From Flavobacteriaceae bacterium PS02338 (GTDB taxonomy: Bacteria; Bacteroidota; Bacteroidia; Sphingobacteriales; Sphingobacteriaceae): a stretch of DNA of 64,000 nucleotides. The stretch lies in NCBI GenBank assembly GCA_029959615.1, contig JASCOD010000011.1, forward strand, positions 62,001 through 126,000, given 5' to 3'. The notes under the pieces are model-generated. The model was not told the DNA's origin. It did no database searches and worked only from the letters and a program-made list of their open reading frames with translations. A program made the translations under genes and the position numbers. Each line of letters opens with the position of its first letter. Position 1 is the first letter of the stretch. Positions 1 through 8,801 of the stretch are shown here, in pieces.

Positions 1-342
1 GCACAAATCGAAAAAACTGTAATCGAATTGGCTACAAAAGCTAGAGATAGCAAATTGACTATCGAAGAAATGACAGGTGGAACTTTTACTATCACTAACG
101 GTGGTGTATTTGGTTCAATGATGTCTACACCGATTATCAATGCACCTCAATCTGCAATTTTAGGTATGCACAACATTATTGAGCGTCCAATTGCTGAGAA
201 TAAAGAAGTAGTAATTCGTCCGATGATGTATATTGCTTTATCTTACGATCACAGAATTATTGATGGACGTGAGTCTGTAGGTTTCTTGGTACGTGTGAAA
301 CAATTATTGGAAGACCCAGCTAGATTGTTGTTAGGGGTGTAA
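1..342 (+). CDS. sucB: 2-oxoglutarate dehydrogenase E2 (dihydrolipoyl succinyltransferase), 3' end only
   Basis: The 5' end lies outside the window; 113 C-terminal residues are present in frame 1 and end at TAA 340-342. This is the catalytic acyltransferase domain. It carries the TFTITNGGVFGS strand and the active-site stretch SYDHRIIDGRE, where the His and Asp of HxxxDG transfer the succinyl group from the lipoyl arm to CoA. The ending DPARLLLGV is typical of TCA-cycle E2 proteins in Bacteroidota. It would act in the cytoplasm with E1 and with the E3 subunit; an E3 gene (lpdA) occurs 14 kb downstream. A pyruvate or branched-chain E2 cannot be fully excluded without the lipoyl and E1-binding regions, but the closing residues favour succinyltransferase. 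Confidence 0.9.
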   Translation, partial: AQIEKTVIELATKARDSKLTIEEMTGGTFTITNGGVFGSMMSTPIINAPQSAILGMHNIIERPIAENKEVVIRPMMYIALSYDHRIIDGRESVGFLVRVKQLLEDPARLLLGV

Positions 343-345
343 AAC

Positions 346-450
346 CGTCACTCTGAACTTGTTTCAGGGTAGACATGTTTTTAAATTATAAAACTGATGC
401 TGACCTGTAGCAAAGCGGAAAGCTACGCAGTAAAATAAATTCAGTATGAC
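346..450. repeat. Interspersed repeat, CGTCACTCTGAA...TTCAGTATGACG type
   Basis: The ends are roughly inverted: CGTCACTCTGAAC at the left and TTCAGTATGACG at the right. A degenerate relative (CAGACTGAACCTGTCGAAGC) occurs near 13872. It sits directly after the sucB stop codon. Its function is unknown; it could act as a transcription stop or RNA-stability hairpin. Confidence 0.5.
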
Positions 451-510
451 GATGTAAGCCTTGTTCATGAAAATGAGCAAGGCTTTTTTATGCGATTTTC
501 TTAAACAATT

Positions 511-590
511 CGTCATTGCGAGGAACGAAGCAATCTTAATGCGTCATATTATGTTAATCGTAAGACTGCTTCGCAAAGCTCGCAATGACG
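511..590. repeat. REP-like palindrome, CGTCATTGCGAGG family, copy 1
   Basis: The left arm reads CGTCATTGCGAGGAACGAAG and the right arm is its imperfect reverse complement ending CGCAATGACG. Two closely related copies lie at 6314-6397 and 24459-24544, all between genes. Arms of about 25-30 bp flank a variable middle, so the transcript could fold into a long hairpin. Confidence 0.8.
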
Positions 591-817
591 ACAAAGTGTT
601 TTATGCACAAAAAGCAGTTGGGTATGATCACCCGACCTATAACTGAAAGAATAAAGTTTTTTGTCTGCTTTCTGTTACGTATTTCCTGTTTCTCAGTTAT
701 TTTAATATTTTCGTTGAACACACAAGATTAAAACCAAATGAGACCGTCATGATTTTGCTAAGTCATTCAATACATTATGACAGCTTCATCATTCTTAAAA
801 GAACAAATAAAAACCAA

Positions 818-1537
818 ATGAAAAAAATTGTACTTGTCGCTTTCTTTAGCGTCTTCACTTCCTTGCTTTATGCCCAAACCATTAATCAAAATGCAGGATG
901 GCTTTTCCTTATGAATACCACTAAATTTAACGATAAATGGGGAATGCATTTTGACCTGCAAGTTAGATCGCAGGATAATTGGGATGGCGTGAGGCATCTG
1001 TTGGTTAGACCAGGGGTGACCTACTATATCAATAAGAGTTCAAATGCAACGGTGGGATATTTATATACACCAACTTTTTTACCAAATGATATTTTGACTG
1101 GTGCTGCACCGATGAAAAATACCTTAACCGAACATCGCATCTGGCAACAATATATCTATAACCACCAACCTTGGAAAGGCGCAACATTAAGCCATAGATT
1201 GAGATTAGAGCAGCGTTTTATTGAGCGCCAAACCAATGATTTGTTTTCGCAACGTTTTAGGTATTTCTTTAGGCTATTACAGCCATTACAAAAACAGGAA
1301 GGAGCATTTACAAAAGGAATGTTTGCTGCTTTGCAAAATGAGCTGTTTTTTAACGTTCAAAATAAAGAACAATTAAACGGGAGCTTATTTGATCAAAATA
1401 GAGTTTATGTGGCAGCGGGCTACAGATTTTCTAAAAGTTTCGATATAGAGGCGGGTTATTTAAATCAAACCATAAAGGGAGCTAACAATAATTCGGTTAA
1501 TAATGTTGCTCAGTTAGCTTTATATACGAGGTTTTAA
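818..1537 (+). CDS. DUF2490 family protein, predicted outer-membrane beta-barrel
   Basis: The start is placed at ATG 818 (MKKIVLVAFFSVFTSLLYAQ) because it gives a clean signal peptide cut after YAQ; the longer frame from 749 adds 23 residues without signal character. The mature part of about 220 residues is built from short alternating strands (HRLRLEQRFIER, QRFRYFFRLL, YRFSKSFDIEAGYL) and ends in Phe, as outer-membrane barrels do. HRLRLEQR followed by RFRYF is characteristic of DUF2490 in Bacteroidota. The molecular role of the family is not established. It stands alone, downstream of a repeat-rich gap and before another secreted protein gene. Confidence 0.8.
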   Translation: MKKIVLVAFFSVFTSLLYAQTINQNAGWLFLMNTTKFNDKWGMHFDLQVRSQDNWDGVRHLLVRPGVTYYINKSSNATVGYLYTPTFLPNDILTGAAPMKNTLTEHRIWQQYIYNHQPWKGATLSHRLRLEQRFIERQTNDLFSQRFRYFFRLLQPLQKQEGAFTKGMFAALQNELFFNVQNKEQLNGSLFDQNRVYVAAGYRFSKSFDIEAGYLNQTIKGANNNSVNNVAQLALYTRF

Positions 1538-1615
1538 GACATTAAAATCAGATTAAAGTAAAGTATGCATTAAAGTTACGGTGATCATAAAAATATTTTT
1601 CACCTTTGCCGTCAA

Positions 1616-2494
1616 ATGAAAAACAAATCTATACTAGTTTTAATCTTATTTTCTGGATTAAGATTAAGCGCTCAACAAAATATCAATAAGGAACAAAAAG
1701 GAAAAAGCATCTTTAATAAGGAATTGTCGCGAGATTTTTCTAGAAAAGGCCAGTTTTATGTGCACTGGGGCTGGAATTTTTCTTGGTACGATAAAAGTGA
1801 TATCACATTTCAGGGACCAGGATACGATTTTACTTTAAAGAATGTAAAGGCAAAAGATAGACCGTCTAAATTGAGTTTGGATTACATTAACCCAATGGAG
1901 TTAACAACACCACAATTTGATTTCAGATTTGGCTATTTTTTTAAGGACAATTATAGTATTTCTATTGGATGGGATCATATGAAGTATGTAATGGATATCC
2001 CTCAAACGGTAACTATTGATGGATATATTGGTTCTACAGTATCCAATCCTGGAATTGCGACCGGCAATTATGCAGGTGTTTATAAAGATCAGCAATTAAA
2101 TGTTAAGGATGACATGTTGACATTTGAACATACTGATGGATTAAACTACGTGAGTGCAGAGTTAGAACGCTATGACGATATATGGATCGCTAAAAATAAA
2201 AAGCAGATGTTGACAATGGAGACTGGAGTAGGAGCAGGGTTTGTTATCCCTCGTTCTGATGTAAGGCTTTTTGGTGCTGGCGAAAATAATTTCTGGAATT
2301 TTGCGGGCTATGGCGTTTCAGTAAAGGCTGGCTTGAAATTTAACGTGACAAGAAAGCTATACTTTCAAAATGTAACTAAGGCGGGTTATATTGATATGGA
2401 TAAAATACATACCACAGGTAGAAACGATATTGATAGAGCAAAACAGACCATTCGCTTTCTAGAAAATTATACAGCTATAGGTTATCAATTTTAA
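1616..2494 (+). CDS. Putative outer-membrane protein of unknown function
   Basis: A 292-residue protein with a signal peptide (MKNKSILVLILFSGLRLSAQ). The body is rich in aromatic and Gly residues with barrel-like alternating strands, for example FDFRFGYFFKDNYSISIGWDHMKYVM, read as several short strands, and KAGLKFNVTRKLYFQN. It ends YTAIGYQF, with the terminal Phe usual for outer-membrane barrels. I recognise no named family. It is followed at once by a strong bidirectional hairpin (2512-2548), so it is probably a single-gene unit. An outer-membrane location is inferred from composition and ending only. Confidence 0.55.
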   Translation: MKNKSILVLILFSGLRLSAQQNINKEQKGKSIFNKELSRDFSRKGQFYVHWGWNFSWYDKSDITFQGPGYDFTLKNVKAKDRPSKLSLDYINPMELTTPQFDFRFGYFFKDNYSISIGWDHMKYVMDIPQTVTIDGYIGSTVSNPGIATGNYAGVYKDQQLNVKDDMLTFEHTDGLNYVSAELERYDDIWIAKNKKQMLTMETGVGAGFVIPRSDVRLFGAGENNFWNFAGYGVSVKAGLKFNVTRKLYFQNVTKAGYIDMDKIHTTGRNDIDRAKQTIRFLENYTAIGYQF

Positions 2495-2511
2495 GGATGA
2501 TTTGCAGTAAA

Positions 2512-2548
2512 AAGAAGAAGCCTTTAGATTTTCTAAAGGCTTCTTCTT
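2512..2548. terminator. Bidirectional intrinsic terminator
   Basis: A 17-bp perfect stem (2512-2528 with 2532-2548) has a 3-nt loop. A/T runs on both outer sides let it stop both the plus-strand gene ending at 2494 and the minus-strand gene ending at 2551. Confidence 0.85.
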
Positions 2549-2550
2549 TT

Positions 2551-3297
2551 TTATAGTTTTTTCACTTTTCCAGAACCCAAACTTTTTTGGTTAACGTCTG
2601 CGTTACCTGTATAGTAGACACTTCCAGAACCGCTAATTAAAGCGTTGATTTCTCCATCCGTATGGACATAGGCAACGCCAGAGCCACTAATGCGGGCAGA
2701 AAGGTTGCTTACTTTTAATGCTCCTTTTTTACTCAACACGCCAGAGCCGCTAATGGTTGCATTAGTATCCCCTGCTTCACCAGAAATATATAGTTTTCCA
2801 GAGCCACTTACTACTGCATTGTATTCTTGTACATCTACTGTAGCCGAGATAGAGCCAGAACCGCTCAAGGTAGTGGTAAGCGAATTGTTATTGATAATTC
2901 CCTTTACTGTAATTGATCCATCTCCGCTCATGGTTAAACTTTTGATCGTTTTTGCATTTACATAAGCAGTTATTTTTTTGTCCTTATACTTGTGCGACCA
3001 ACTGGTCCAACTCATTTGTGGCCTAATAATTAATGCGCTACCTTTTACTTCTGTAACTAACGTAGAAATTGCTTCTTCGTCGCCTTCAAACCTAATTCCT
3101 TCTGTACTGCCTAATGTGACAATTACTTGTAAAGGGCCACCAGCTGCCACAGCATTGAAATTTTTAACTTCGGTATCTTTAACCTTAATTTTCGTTTTAG
3201 CAATGCTGATATTAATAGGATGCTCTGATTGTACAGGTTTGGCTGTTACTATAAATGCTGCAAGTATGAAGCCAATAGAAATATATTTTTTATTCAT
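2551..3297 (-). CDS. Head-GIN (DUF2807) domain protein, exported
   Basis: A 248-residue protein with an N-terminal signal sequence (about residues 1-24) followed by a beta-helical repeat domain. The repeated SGSG/SGDG turns (LTMSGDGSI, TTLSGSGSI, AVVSGSGKL, ATISGSGVL, ARISGSGVA, ALISGSGSV), spaced about 18-20 residues apart, are the hallmark of the putative auto-transporter adhesin head-GIN domain. FNAVAAGGPLQVIVTLG is the usual first strand pair. Such proteins are common in Bacteroidota envelopes; their function is unproven and adhesion is only suggested by fold. The gene converges on 1616-2494 and shares its terminator. Confidence 0.88.
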   Translation of the reverse strand: MNKKYISIGFILAAFIVTAKPVQSEHPINISIAKTKIKVKDTEVKNFNAVAAGGPLQVIVTLGSTEGIRFEGDEEAISTLVTEVKGSALIIRPQMSWTSWSHKYKDKKITAYVNAKTIKSLTMSGDGSITVKGIINNNSLTTTLSGSGSISATVDVQEYNAVVSGSGKLYISGEAGDTNATISGSGVLSKKGALKVSNLSARISGSGVAYVHTDGEINALISGSGSVYYTGNADVNQKSLGSGKVKKL

Positions 3298-3409
3298 TGT
3301 TGTATTTTTTTCATCTAAAAGACATGGTCTGTTTTAAAAACGTTGCATCGTTTAGAAACTTATTTGCTGTAATAATTAATTAACATAAATTTAAAATAGT
3401 TTCGGTTAA

Positions 3410-4543
3410 TTATAATGGCTTTGTCCAAAATAAATTAGGGTTGTTTGTTTTGTATTGGATGTGTTTTACGCCAGCTTTTTCAAAGTTAACTTCTTTTTGT
3501 TGTGGTGTTTGCTCTATGCCATCTAATGGAAGAAGCTCTACGTAGGTGATCTTTTTACCTTTTATAAAAGTTTCTCCATCGTACTCGCTTGCCAAAGGGG
3601 TTTGTAACCTGTAAAGGTTTTTTGCCATGTACTTTCTAAGATACTCTTGTTTTGTTTGAAGGTTTGTCCTGTTCCAGTTCGCATCAGCATTTAAAACTAA
3701 AGGCATGTCTTTTATCAACCTTTCTCTCACCTCTTGTACGCCAAGCAGATTGCCGTTTTCATCCATTACGTAAGCATCAAAAGTTGGGTCTATCCAAATC
3801 CATTTGTTTAAATCTTTGCTATAAACCATGTTAATTACGTGGCAATCGTCAAATTTACTTTCCTTCGGCATACAAGTAATATGCCTCGAGGTGATCCCCA
3901 TCGCTAAATAACACTCATTAAGGATTGTGGCTAACATCCTACAGTTTACTCCGCGATTTTCAGTTTTACATACTTTGATTAAATTGATAGCGTTTTGTGG
4001 GGTTGGATTGTAGCCGCTTCCATCATGTTTTATTAAATTATGTACCCAATGCATCAAGTTGAAAATCTTCGATAATTCAGTTCCCCCACCAGCAATTGAG
4101 TCTAAATTCAATTCCTTTCTAACTTTTACTAAATCAGGATGATCTTTTGATTGATAAGTAAATTTGGGGACGAAGCGATTATCCGAATAGTTGTACTTTC
4201 CTGCCTTTTTTAACTGTTCTAATCTTGATGGCTGATATTTAATCTGGGTTTTAGCAGTATCTTTTCCGTTTAATAAGATGATGAAATCGTATGTCGCTAC
4301 TTTTGGATTGATTTTGAACGAAATAGAATCAATGTCGGTATAAAAGGTGACTTTTTTGCCCGATGTGACATATACATCTAGCTTTTCTTCAGGAACAATT
4401 CGCCAAGCTTTTTTAGCTAATGTTTGATCATCTCTGATATCAACTTGTATAGAATTAGCCTTAATAATGGGAAGTTTTTGTTGCGCGAATGCTGATGGCG
4501 TTAAAAGAGCGATCAGGCAGAAGGAAAGTAATCTTGTCTTCAT
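3410..4543 (-). CDS. Exported transglutaminase-like superfamily protein
   Basis: A 377-residue protein with signal peptide MKTRLLSFCLIALLTPSAFA. The papain-like transglutaminase core shows the expected Cys-His-Asp triad: Cys201 in RGVNCRMLA, His235 in DDCHVINMVYS and Asp252 in WIWIDPTFDAY. The family includes protein cross-linkers and, more often in bacteria, peptidases or amidases, so the reaction here cannot be stated. An N-terminal beta-rich segment of about 100 residues precedes the core. It sits head-to-tail with the M1 peptidase gene upstream (85-bp gap) on the same strand; both are exported and may be co-expressed in peptide turnover. Confidence 0.8.
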   Translation of the reverse strand: MKTRLLSFCLIALLTPSAFAQQKLPIIKANSIQVDIRDDQTLAKKAWRIVPEEKLDVYVTSGKKVTFYTDIDSISFKINPKVATYDFIILLNGKDTAKTQIKYQPSRLEQLKKAGKYNYSDNRFVPKFTYQSKDHPDLVKVRKELNLDSIAGGGTELSKIFNLMHWVHNLIKHDGSGYNPTPQNAINLIKVCKTENRGVNCRMLATILNECYLAMGITSRHITCMPKESKFDDCHVINMVYSKDLNKWIWIDPTFDAYVMDENGNLLGVQEVRERLIKDMPLVLNADANWNRTNLQTKQEYLRKYMAKNLYRLQTPLASEYDGETFIKGKKITYVELLPLDGIEQTPQQKEVNFEKAGVKHIQYKTNNPNLFWTKPL

Positions 4544-4627
4544 TTTGTATGATTGTTAATTAGGCATGAATTTGCCTGCCTAATTACGAAGACGAACTTT
4601 AGCAACAAAGGTTGCATTGTTTGAAGA

Positions 4628-6283
4628 TTATTCTGCTTTTTTAATGTTCACGTAGAAGTTTCTTTCTGTCTCGAAATTATCAACATTAATAGAGCTATCT
4701 ATACTAATAGATTTCCAATCGTTAGTTGGGTTAATCAAGGTGTATTCGTTAGCTTTTAGAGAGACTTTTACAGGCATATCGAAACCTACAACATCTGTCA
4801 ACCATCTATATTGTAACGTTCCATTTTCAATCTTGTATTCTAATGTCGGAATTTTAGCCTGACGTAAATATTGGTCGAACACCTTGTCTAGCTTTAATCC
4901 ACTTTGTTTGGCGATAAAAGCTTCTACTTCTGCAGATGTAGTGGTAGAGTGATAAAAGGTTTTATTCAATCCTCTTAAAATTTGTCTAAACTTTTCATCG
5001 TCATTAATTAACTGGCGGATAGTGTGAATGATATTGGCGCCTTTGGAATACATATCGCCATCACCTTCTGTATTTGTGTTATATATACCAATGATAGGAC
5101 TTTTGTTCCCTATACTTTTGCGTTGACCAATTACATAATCTTCTCCAGCTTTTTTGCCCTGAGTACTTTCTGTAAATAAGGCTTCAGAGTAGGTCGTAAA
5201 GCCCTCGTGTACCCACATATCGGCAATATCTTTAGTGGTAATGTTGTTACCAAACCATTCGTGTCCAGTTTCGTGGACGGTGATAAAATCCCATTTTAAA
5301 CCGCTACCAGTACCAGATAAATCCTGACCTAAATAACCTTTCATAAACTGATTACCGTAAGCTACGGCGCTTTGATGTTCCATGCCTAGATGTGGCGCTT
5401 GTACCAATTTGTAGCCATCCTTATACCAAGGATATGGACCAAACCAATATTCAAAAGACTTTAACATCGGCTTTACATCTGCATCCCAATGTGGACGGGC
5501 TTTAATGCTATCTTCTTTCAAAGCATAAAAATCTAAAGTTAGCTTTCCATCCTCGCCATCGTAAGCGTCTGTCCAGTGAGCGTATTTGCCAATATAAAAA
5601 GCAATGCTGTAATTATTGATAGGATTGCCTACAAACCAATTGTGTTTGGTATAGCCATCTTTGCCTTCTGTTTTACCACGATAACGACCGTTAGCAATAC
5701 AATCTAAATCTTTTGGCGCACTGATGCTTACCAACATACTATCCACCTCGTCACTTTGGTGGTCTTTATTTGGCCACCATACACTGGCTCCTAAACCTTG
5801 GCAAGCTACTGATACAAAAGGATTGCCCGATTTATCTTTTCGGAAGATGAAACCGCCATCCCAGGGTGGCATTTTAGCAATTTGAGGATTGCCGCTATAA
5901 AAAACGGTAAAACGGTCTTTGCTGCCTTTCTTAATTCTTGGGAACTTTACAAACACCGCTGCAAATTCTCTTTTAAACGGTAGCTCTTTTCCTTTATAAA
6001 CTACTTTTTCAACTTTTAGATTTTCAAATAAGTCGAACTGCAAACTGTCAAAGTCCTTAGTTGCTGTGAATACAAATTCATTACTTCCGCTTACAGATTT
6101 TTTGTCAATATCAATCTTCACATCTAAATGATAATAGTTGATGTCGTAGCAGGTTCTTAAATCTGTTAAAGCACCTCTTAGAGATTTGGCTCTATCGGTT
6201 TTCGCATTGCTTCCTAGCATATCTTGAGCAAAAGAAATCGATGATAGAAGGCTTAATGTAAGAGCGATAAATATTTTTTTCAT
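4628..6283 (-). CDS. M1 family metallopeptidase (aminopeptidase N-like), exported
   Basis: A 551-residue protein with a signal peptide ending SFAQ. The zinc site is complete: HETGH (His337, Glu338, His341) with Glu360 19 residues later in WVHEGFTTYSEA. The exopeptidase GAMEN-type element is GMEHQ at 300-304, a variant common in Bacteroidota M1 enzymes. An N-terminal saddle beta domain (about 40-240) precedes the thermolysin-like domain. The long C-terminal alpha domain of aminopeptidase N is missing, consistent with the short M1 group. It should cleave N-terminal residues from peptides in the periplasm. A REP-like palindrome lies just upstream. Confidence 0.9.
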   Translation of the reverse strand: MKKIFIALTLSLLSSISFAQDMLGSNAKTDRAKSLRGALTDLRTCYDINYYHLDVKIDIDKKSVSGSNEFVFTATKDFDSLQFDLFENLKVEKVVYKGKELPFKREFAAVFVKFPRIKKGSKDRFTVFYSGNPQIAKMPPWDGGFIFRKDKSGNPFVSVACQGLGASVWWPNKDHQSDEVDSMLVSISAPKDLDCIANGRYRGKTEGKDGYTKHNWFVGNPINNYSIAFYIGKYAHWTDAYDGEDGKLTLDFYALKEDSIKARPHWDADVKPMLKSFEYWFGPYPWYKDGYKLVQAPHLGMEHQSAVAYGNQFMKGYLGQDLSGTGSGLKWDFITVHETGHEWFGNNITTKDIADMWVHEGFTTYSEALFTESTQGKKAGEDYVIGQRKSIGNKSPIIGIYNTNTEGDGDMYSKGANIIHTIRQLINDDEKFRQILRGLNKTFYHSTTTSAEVEAFIAKQSGLKLDKVFDQYLRQAKIPTLEYKIENGTLQYRWLTDVVGFDMPVKVSLKANEYTLINPTNDWKSISIDSSINVDNFETERNFYVNIKKAE

Positions 6284-6313
6284 TTTATTTCAACTAGGTT
6301 AGTTTCGATTTTT

Positions 6314-6397
6314 CGTCATTGCGAGGTACGAAGCAATCTCTTAAAGCTATAGTTAAATAGCGATCGTTGTAAGATTGCTTCGTACCTCGCAATGACG
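6314..6397. repeat. REP-like palindrome, CGTCATTGCGAGG family, copy 2
   Basis: The left arm begins CGTCATTGCGAGGTACGAAG. The right arm is a nearly perfect inverted copy ending CCTCGCAATGACG. It lies between the CocE-type hydrolase gene and the M1 peptidase gene, both minus strand, so it is probably transcribed. Confidence 0.85.
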
Positions 6398-6410
6398 CAT
6401 TATGTGGTTT

Positions 6411-8288
6411 TTATTGTTTTAGTACAGGTAAAAATAAGAAAGAACCATCAGCCTCGCCATGGTAAATTCTGTGTGTTGCTTTTTGGAAATCGCTTGGCTC
6501 TGCTTCATAAATATTCATGAATTTTTGAGGATTTCTGTCGGCCAATGGAAACCATGAATGTTGTACCTGCACCATAATGCGATGTCCTTTTTTGAATGTA
6601 TGGCCAACATCTGGTAAGGCATATTTTACCCTCGTTGTTTCGTTTGGTACAAAAGCTTCTGGATTTTCGAAGCTGTTTCTGTATTTGCCTCTTAAAATTT
6701 CGCCACGAACCAACATCTGATAGCCAGCCATCATTTTGTTCTTATCCGTAGGGGAAATTTCTTTGGTGTCTTCGGGATATACATCAATTAATTTAACAAC
6801 ATAATCAGCATCAGTTCCCGAAGTACTTACTAATAAGTTTGCCAAAACAGGTCCGGTGAGGGTAATGTCTTCCGTTAAAACATCGGTTTGATAAGTTTTT
6901 ACATCAGGTCTTCTCGCTGCAAAACGTTGGTCGTCTACCATATATTCTCTGGTGCGATTGGATTGAATACCATCTTGGTAGGGAACTGGTGCACTTGGAT
7001 CACTCACATATTCATCAAAGCTATTTTTGGCAACTGGTTTATTGAACGATAATTTGCCGTTAGGATGAAAGTATAAAGATTTCAATTCTACGTCTTGCGG
7101 CGGCCAAGTGCTAAATTTTTTCCATTGGTTACTCCCAGTGAGGAAGATGTTTGCCTCTGCAGCGTCAAACTTGCCTTCACCTTTAAGGTAATATTTGAAG
7201 AAAGGTAATTCCAGATTTTCTTGGTAGTAAGTGCTGGTAGGAGTGCCAAAATTAATATCGCCGAAACTATCGCCTCTGCCTCGTACCCAACCGCCGTGGT
7301 ACCAAGGTCCAGCCACTAAAATATTGTTCGCTTTTGGATTTTGCTTTTCGATGGCTTTGTAGGTCTCAAAAGCACCATAAGCGTCTTCCGCATCGAAGAA
7401 ACCGCCAACTACCATTACTGCAGGTTTCACCTCTTTTAAATGCTTCACAATTTGACGAGCTTGCCAGAAAGTATCTAGGTTGGGATGTTTAAACAAATTA
7501 TTCCAAAACTTGATACTGTCGCCCATATACTTTTCTTTCAAGTTTTTTACTGAACCAGCTTCTAAATAAAAACGGTAGTTATCCTTGATAGGGAATTGGA
7601 AAGGTTTTGGACCTTTGTCTGGGGTAATTGGTTGCGGTCGAGGAACACCAAAAGAAGTCATAAACTTAAAAGCGTCCATTAAAAATAGTGCACCACCATG
7701 ATGGAAATCATCGCCAATAAACCAATCGGTAACGGGTGCTTGTGGCGAAACTGCCTTTAACGCCGAGTGAGATTTAACCAGCGATGCGGTAGAGTAGAAG
7801 CCAGGATAGGAAATGCCGTACAAGCCTGCTTTGCCATTATTGTTTTTGATGTTTTTCACTAACCAGTCGATGGTGTCATAAGTATCGGTACTTTCGTCGA
7901 TCGCTTTTTTGCCTTTACCCAAATTGGTAGGTCTAATGTCTTCAAAGTTCCCTTCGCTCATCCAACGGCCACGCACATCTTGGTAAACGAAAATGAAACC
8001 GTCACGCATTACCGCAGGGTAGCCGCCTAAGCTCAGTTTGTACTTGTTTTCGCCATATGGTTGCACGGTGTAAGGCGTCCTATTAATTAAAAATGGATAT
8101 TTCTTGCTAGCCGATAGATCTTTTGGTATATAGATAGACGTAAACAATTTTGCTCCATCACGCATTGGAATAAGGCGTTCTATTTTGGTATAATGACTGC
8201 GTACGTAAGCAGAATCTGTTTCTTGCGCAAAAGTGATTTTTGTAAAAAAGCAAGAAAGTAGTAATAGGGTGAGGAGTATTCGTTTCAT
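6411..8288 (-). CDS. CocE/NonD family hydrolase (peptidase S15-like), exported
   Basis: A 625-residue protein with signal peptide MKRILLTLLLLSCFFTKITFAQ. The alpha/beta-hydrolase core contains the nucleophile elbow GISYPG with Ser160. Probable partners are the Asp in GGFFDAEDAYG and the His in GPWYHGGW. MRDGAKLFTSIYIPKD and QDVRGRWMSEG are typical of the alpha-amino-acid ester hydrolase / glutaryl-7-ACA acylase branch. The C-terminal third is the jelly-roll domain of the S15 C-terminal type. It probably hydrolyses acyl or peptide ester/amide bonds in the periplasm; the natural substrate is unknown. It is the first of three consecutive minus-strand genes for exported hydrolases. Confidence 0.88.
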   Translation of the reverse strand: MKRILLTLLLLSCFFTKITFAQETDSAYVRSHYTKIERLIPMRDGAKLFTSIYIPKDLSASKKYPFLINRTPYTVQPYGENKYKLSLGGYPAVMRDGFIFVYQDVRGRWMSEGNFEDIRPTNLGKGKKAIDESTDTYDTIDWLVKNIKNNNGKAGLYGISYPGFYSTASLVKSHSALKAVSPQAPVTDWFIGDDFHHGGALFLMDAFKFMTSFGVPRPQPITPDKGPKPFQFPIKDNYRFYLEAGSVKNLKEKYMGDSIKFWNNLFKHPNLDTFWQARQIVKHLKEVKPAVMVVGGFFDAEDAYGAFETYKAIEKQNPKANNILVAGPWYHGGWVRGRGDSFGDINFGTPTSTYYQENLELPFFKYYLKGEGKFDAAEANIFLTGSNQWKKFSTWPPQDVELKSLYFHPNGKLSFNKPVAKNSFDEYVSDPSAPVPYQDGIQSNRTREYMVDDQRFAARRPDVKTYQTDVLTEDITLTGPVLANLLVSTSGTDADYVVKLIDVYPEDTKEISPTDKNKMMAGYQMLVRGEILRGKYRNSFENPEAFVPNETTRVKYALPDVGHTFKKGHRIMVQVQHSWFPLADRNPQKFMNIYEAEPSDFQKATHRIYHGEADGSFLFLPVLKQ

Positions 8289-8353
8289 TGTGGGTTGGAT
8301 TTAGGAAAGCTTTAGGCTAAAAGCTTTTAGGAGAGAAGAAACGTAAATAAAAT

Positions 8354-8461
8354 CGTCATTTCGACTGAAGCGCAGTCCCGAAACTTCGGGAGAGAAATCT
8401 TTGAATTAGCTAGACTAGTTCAAAGATTTCTCGACTTCGTTTTGCTTCGCTCGAAATGACG
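8354..8461. repeat. REP-like palindrome, CGTCATTTCGA family
   Basis: A long imperfect inverted repeat. Left: CGTCATTTCGACTGAAGCG, then a CCCGAAACTTCGGG mini-hairpin, then GAGAAATCTTTGAA. Right: TTCAAAGATTTCTCGA, then GCTTCGCTCGAAATGACG. It differs from the CGTCATTGCGAGG family by its ends and by the internal CCCGA/TCGGG hairpin. Confidence 0.8.
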
Positions 8462-8469
8462 AGAGAAAA

Positions 8470-8643
8470 TTAGTGACCGCCGTCTGAGGTGTCAATTGGT
8501 TTGCGAAATGCGAAACCTAAAACAAAATAAATTAAGGCGATAATATACCATACTGTAGGGCAGTCGTTTTTAAAAACTAATAATCCGAAAAGTAATGCAG
8601 CTACGCCTACTGCAAAAAATGGGATGTTTCTTAAGCTTATCAT
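8470..8643 (-). CDS. Small two-helix membrane protein, 57 aa
   Basis: ATG at 8643-8641 and TAA at 8472-8470 give a 57-residue protein beginning MISLRNIPFFAVGVAALLFG. It has two hydrophobic stretches (about residues 8-24 and 30-46) joined by KNDCPT, and a polar tail ending DTSDGGH. The compact two-helix plan and clean start and stop look real, but I do not recognise the family and see no strong ribosome-binding site. It follows a REP-like palindrome and is separate from the helicase gene. Confidence 0.6.
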   Translation of the reverse strand: MISLRNIPFFAVGVAALLFGLLVFKNDCPTVWYIIALIYFVLGFAFRKPIDTSDGGH

Positions 8644-8801
8644 ATTCAAACTTAGATAAAGTTGATTATATACGCAATAATAATTCTAGTAAAAAGTAAC
8701 TTTATCTAACTCTTCTCTACCATTGAAAAATATTTAGAAACTAGAGAAAATATAGGGATAGGGTTTTTTATAAATGAAAATTAAGTGAAAGTTTTGGGAA
8801 A

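Larger units (their letters stand above)
343..817. other. Gene-free gap with two palindromic repeat elements
   Basis: No convincing gene is visible. The gap holds two repeat elements, 346-450 and 511-590, listed separately. The only open frame (461-646) is a translation of the second repeat. The last 100 bases are AT-rich and presumably hold the promoter of the DUF2490 gene. Confidence 0.6.

Noticed and set aside
461..646. 61-residue open frame after sucB
   Set aside because: It is a translation of the REP-like palindrome (VIARNEAI and RKARNDD are its usual read-through peptides) with no signal of its own.
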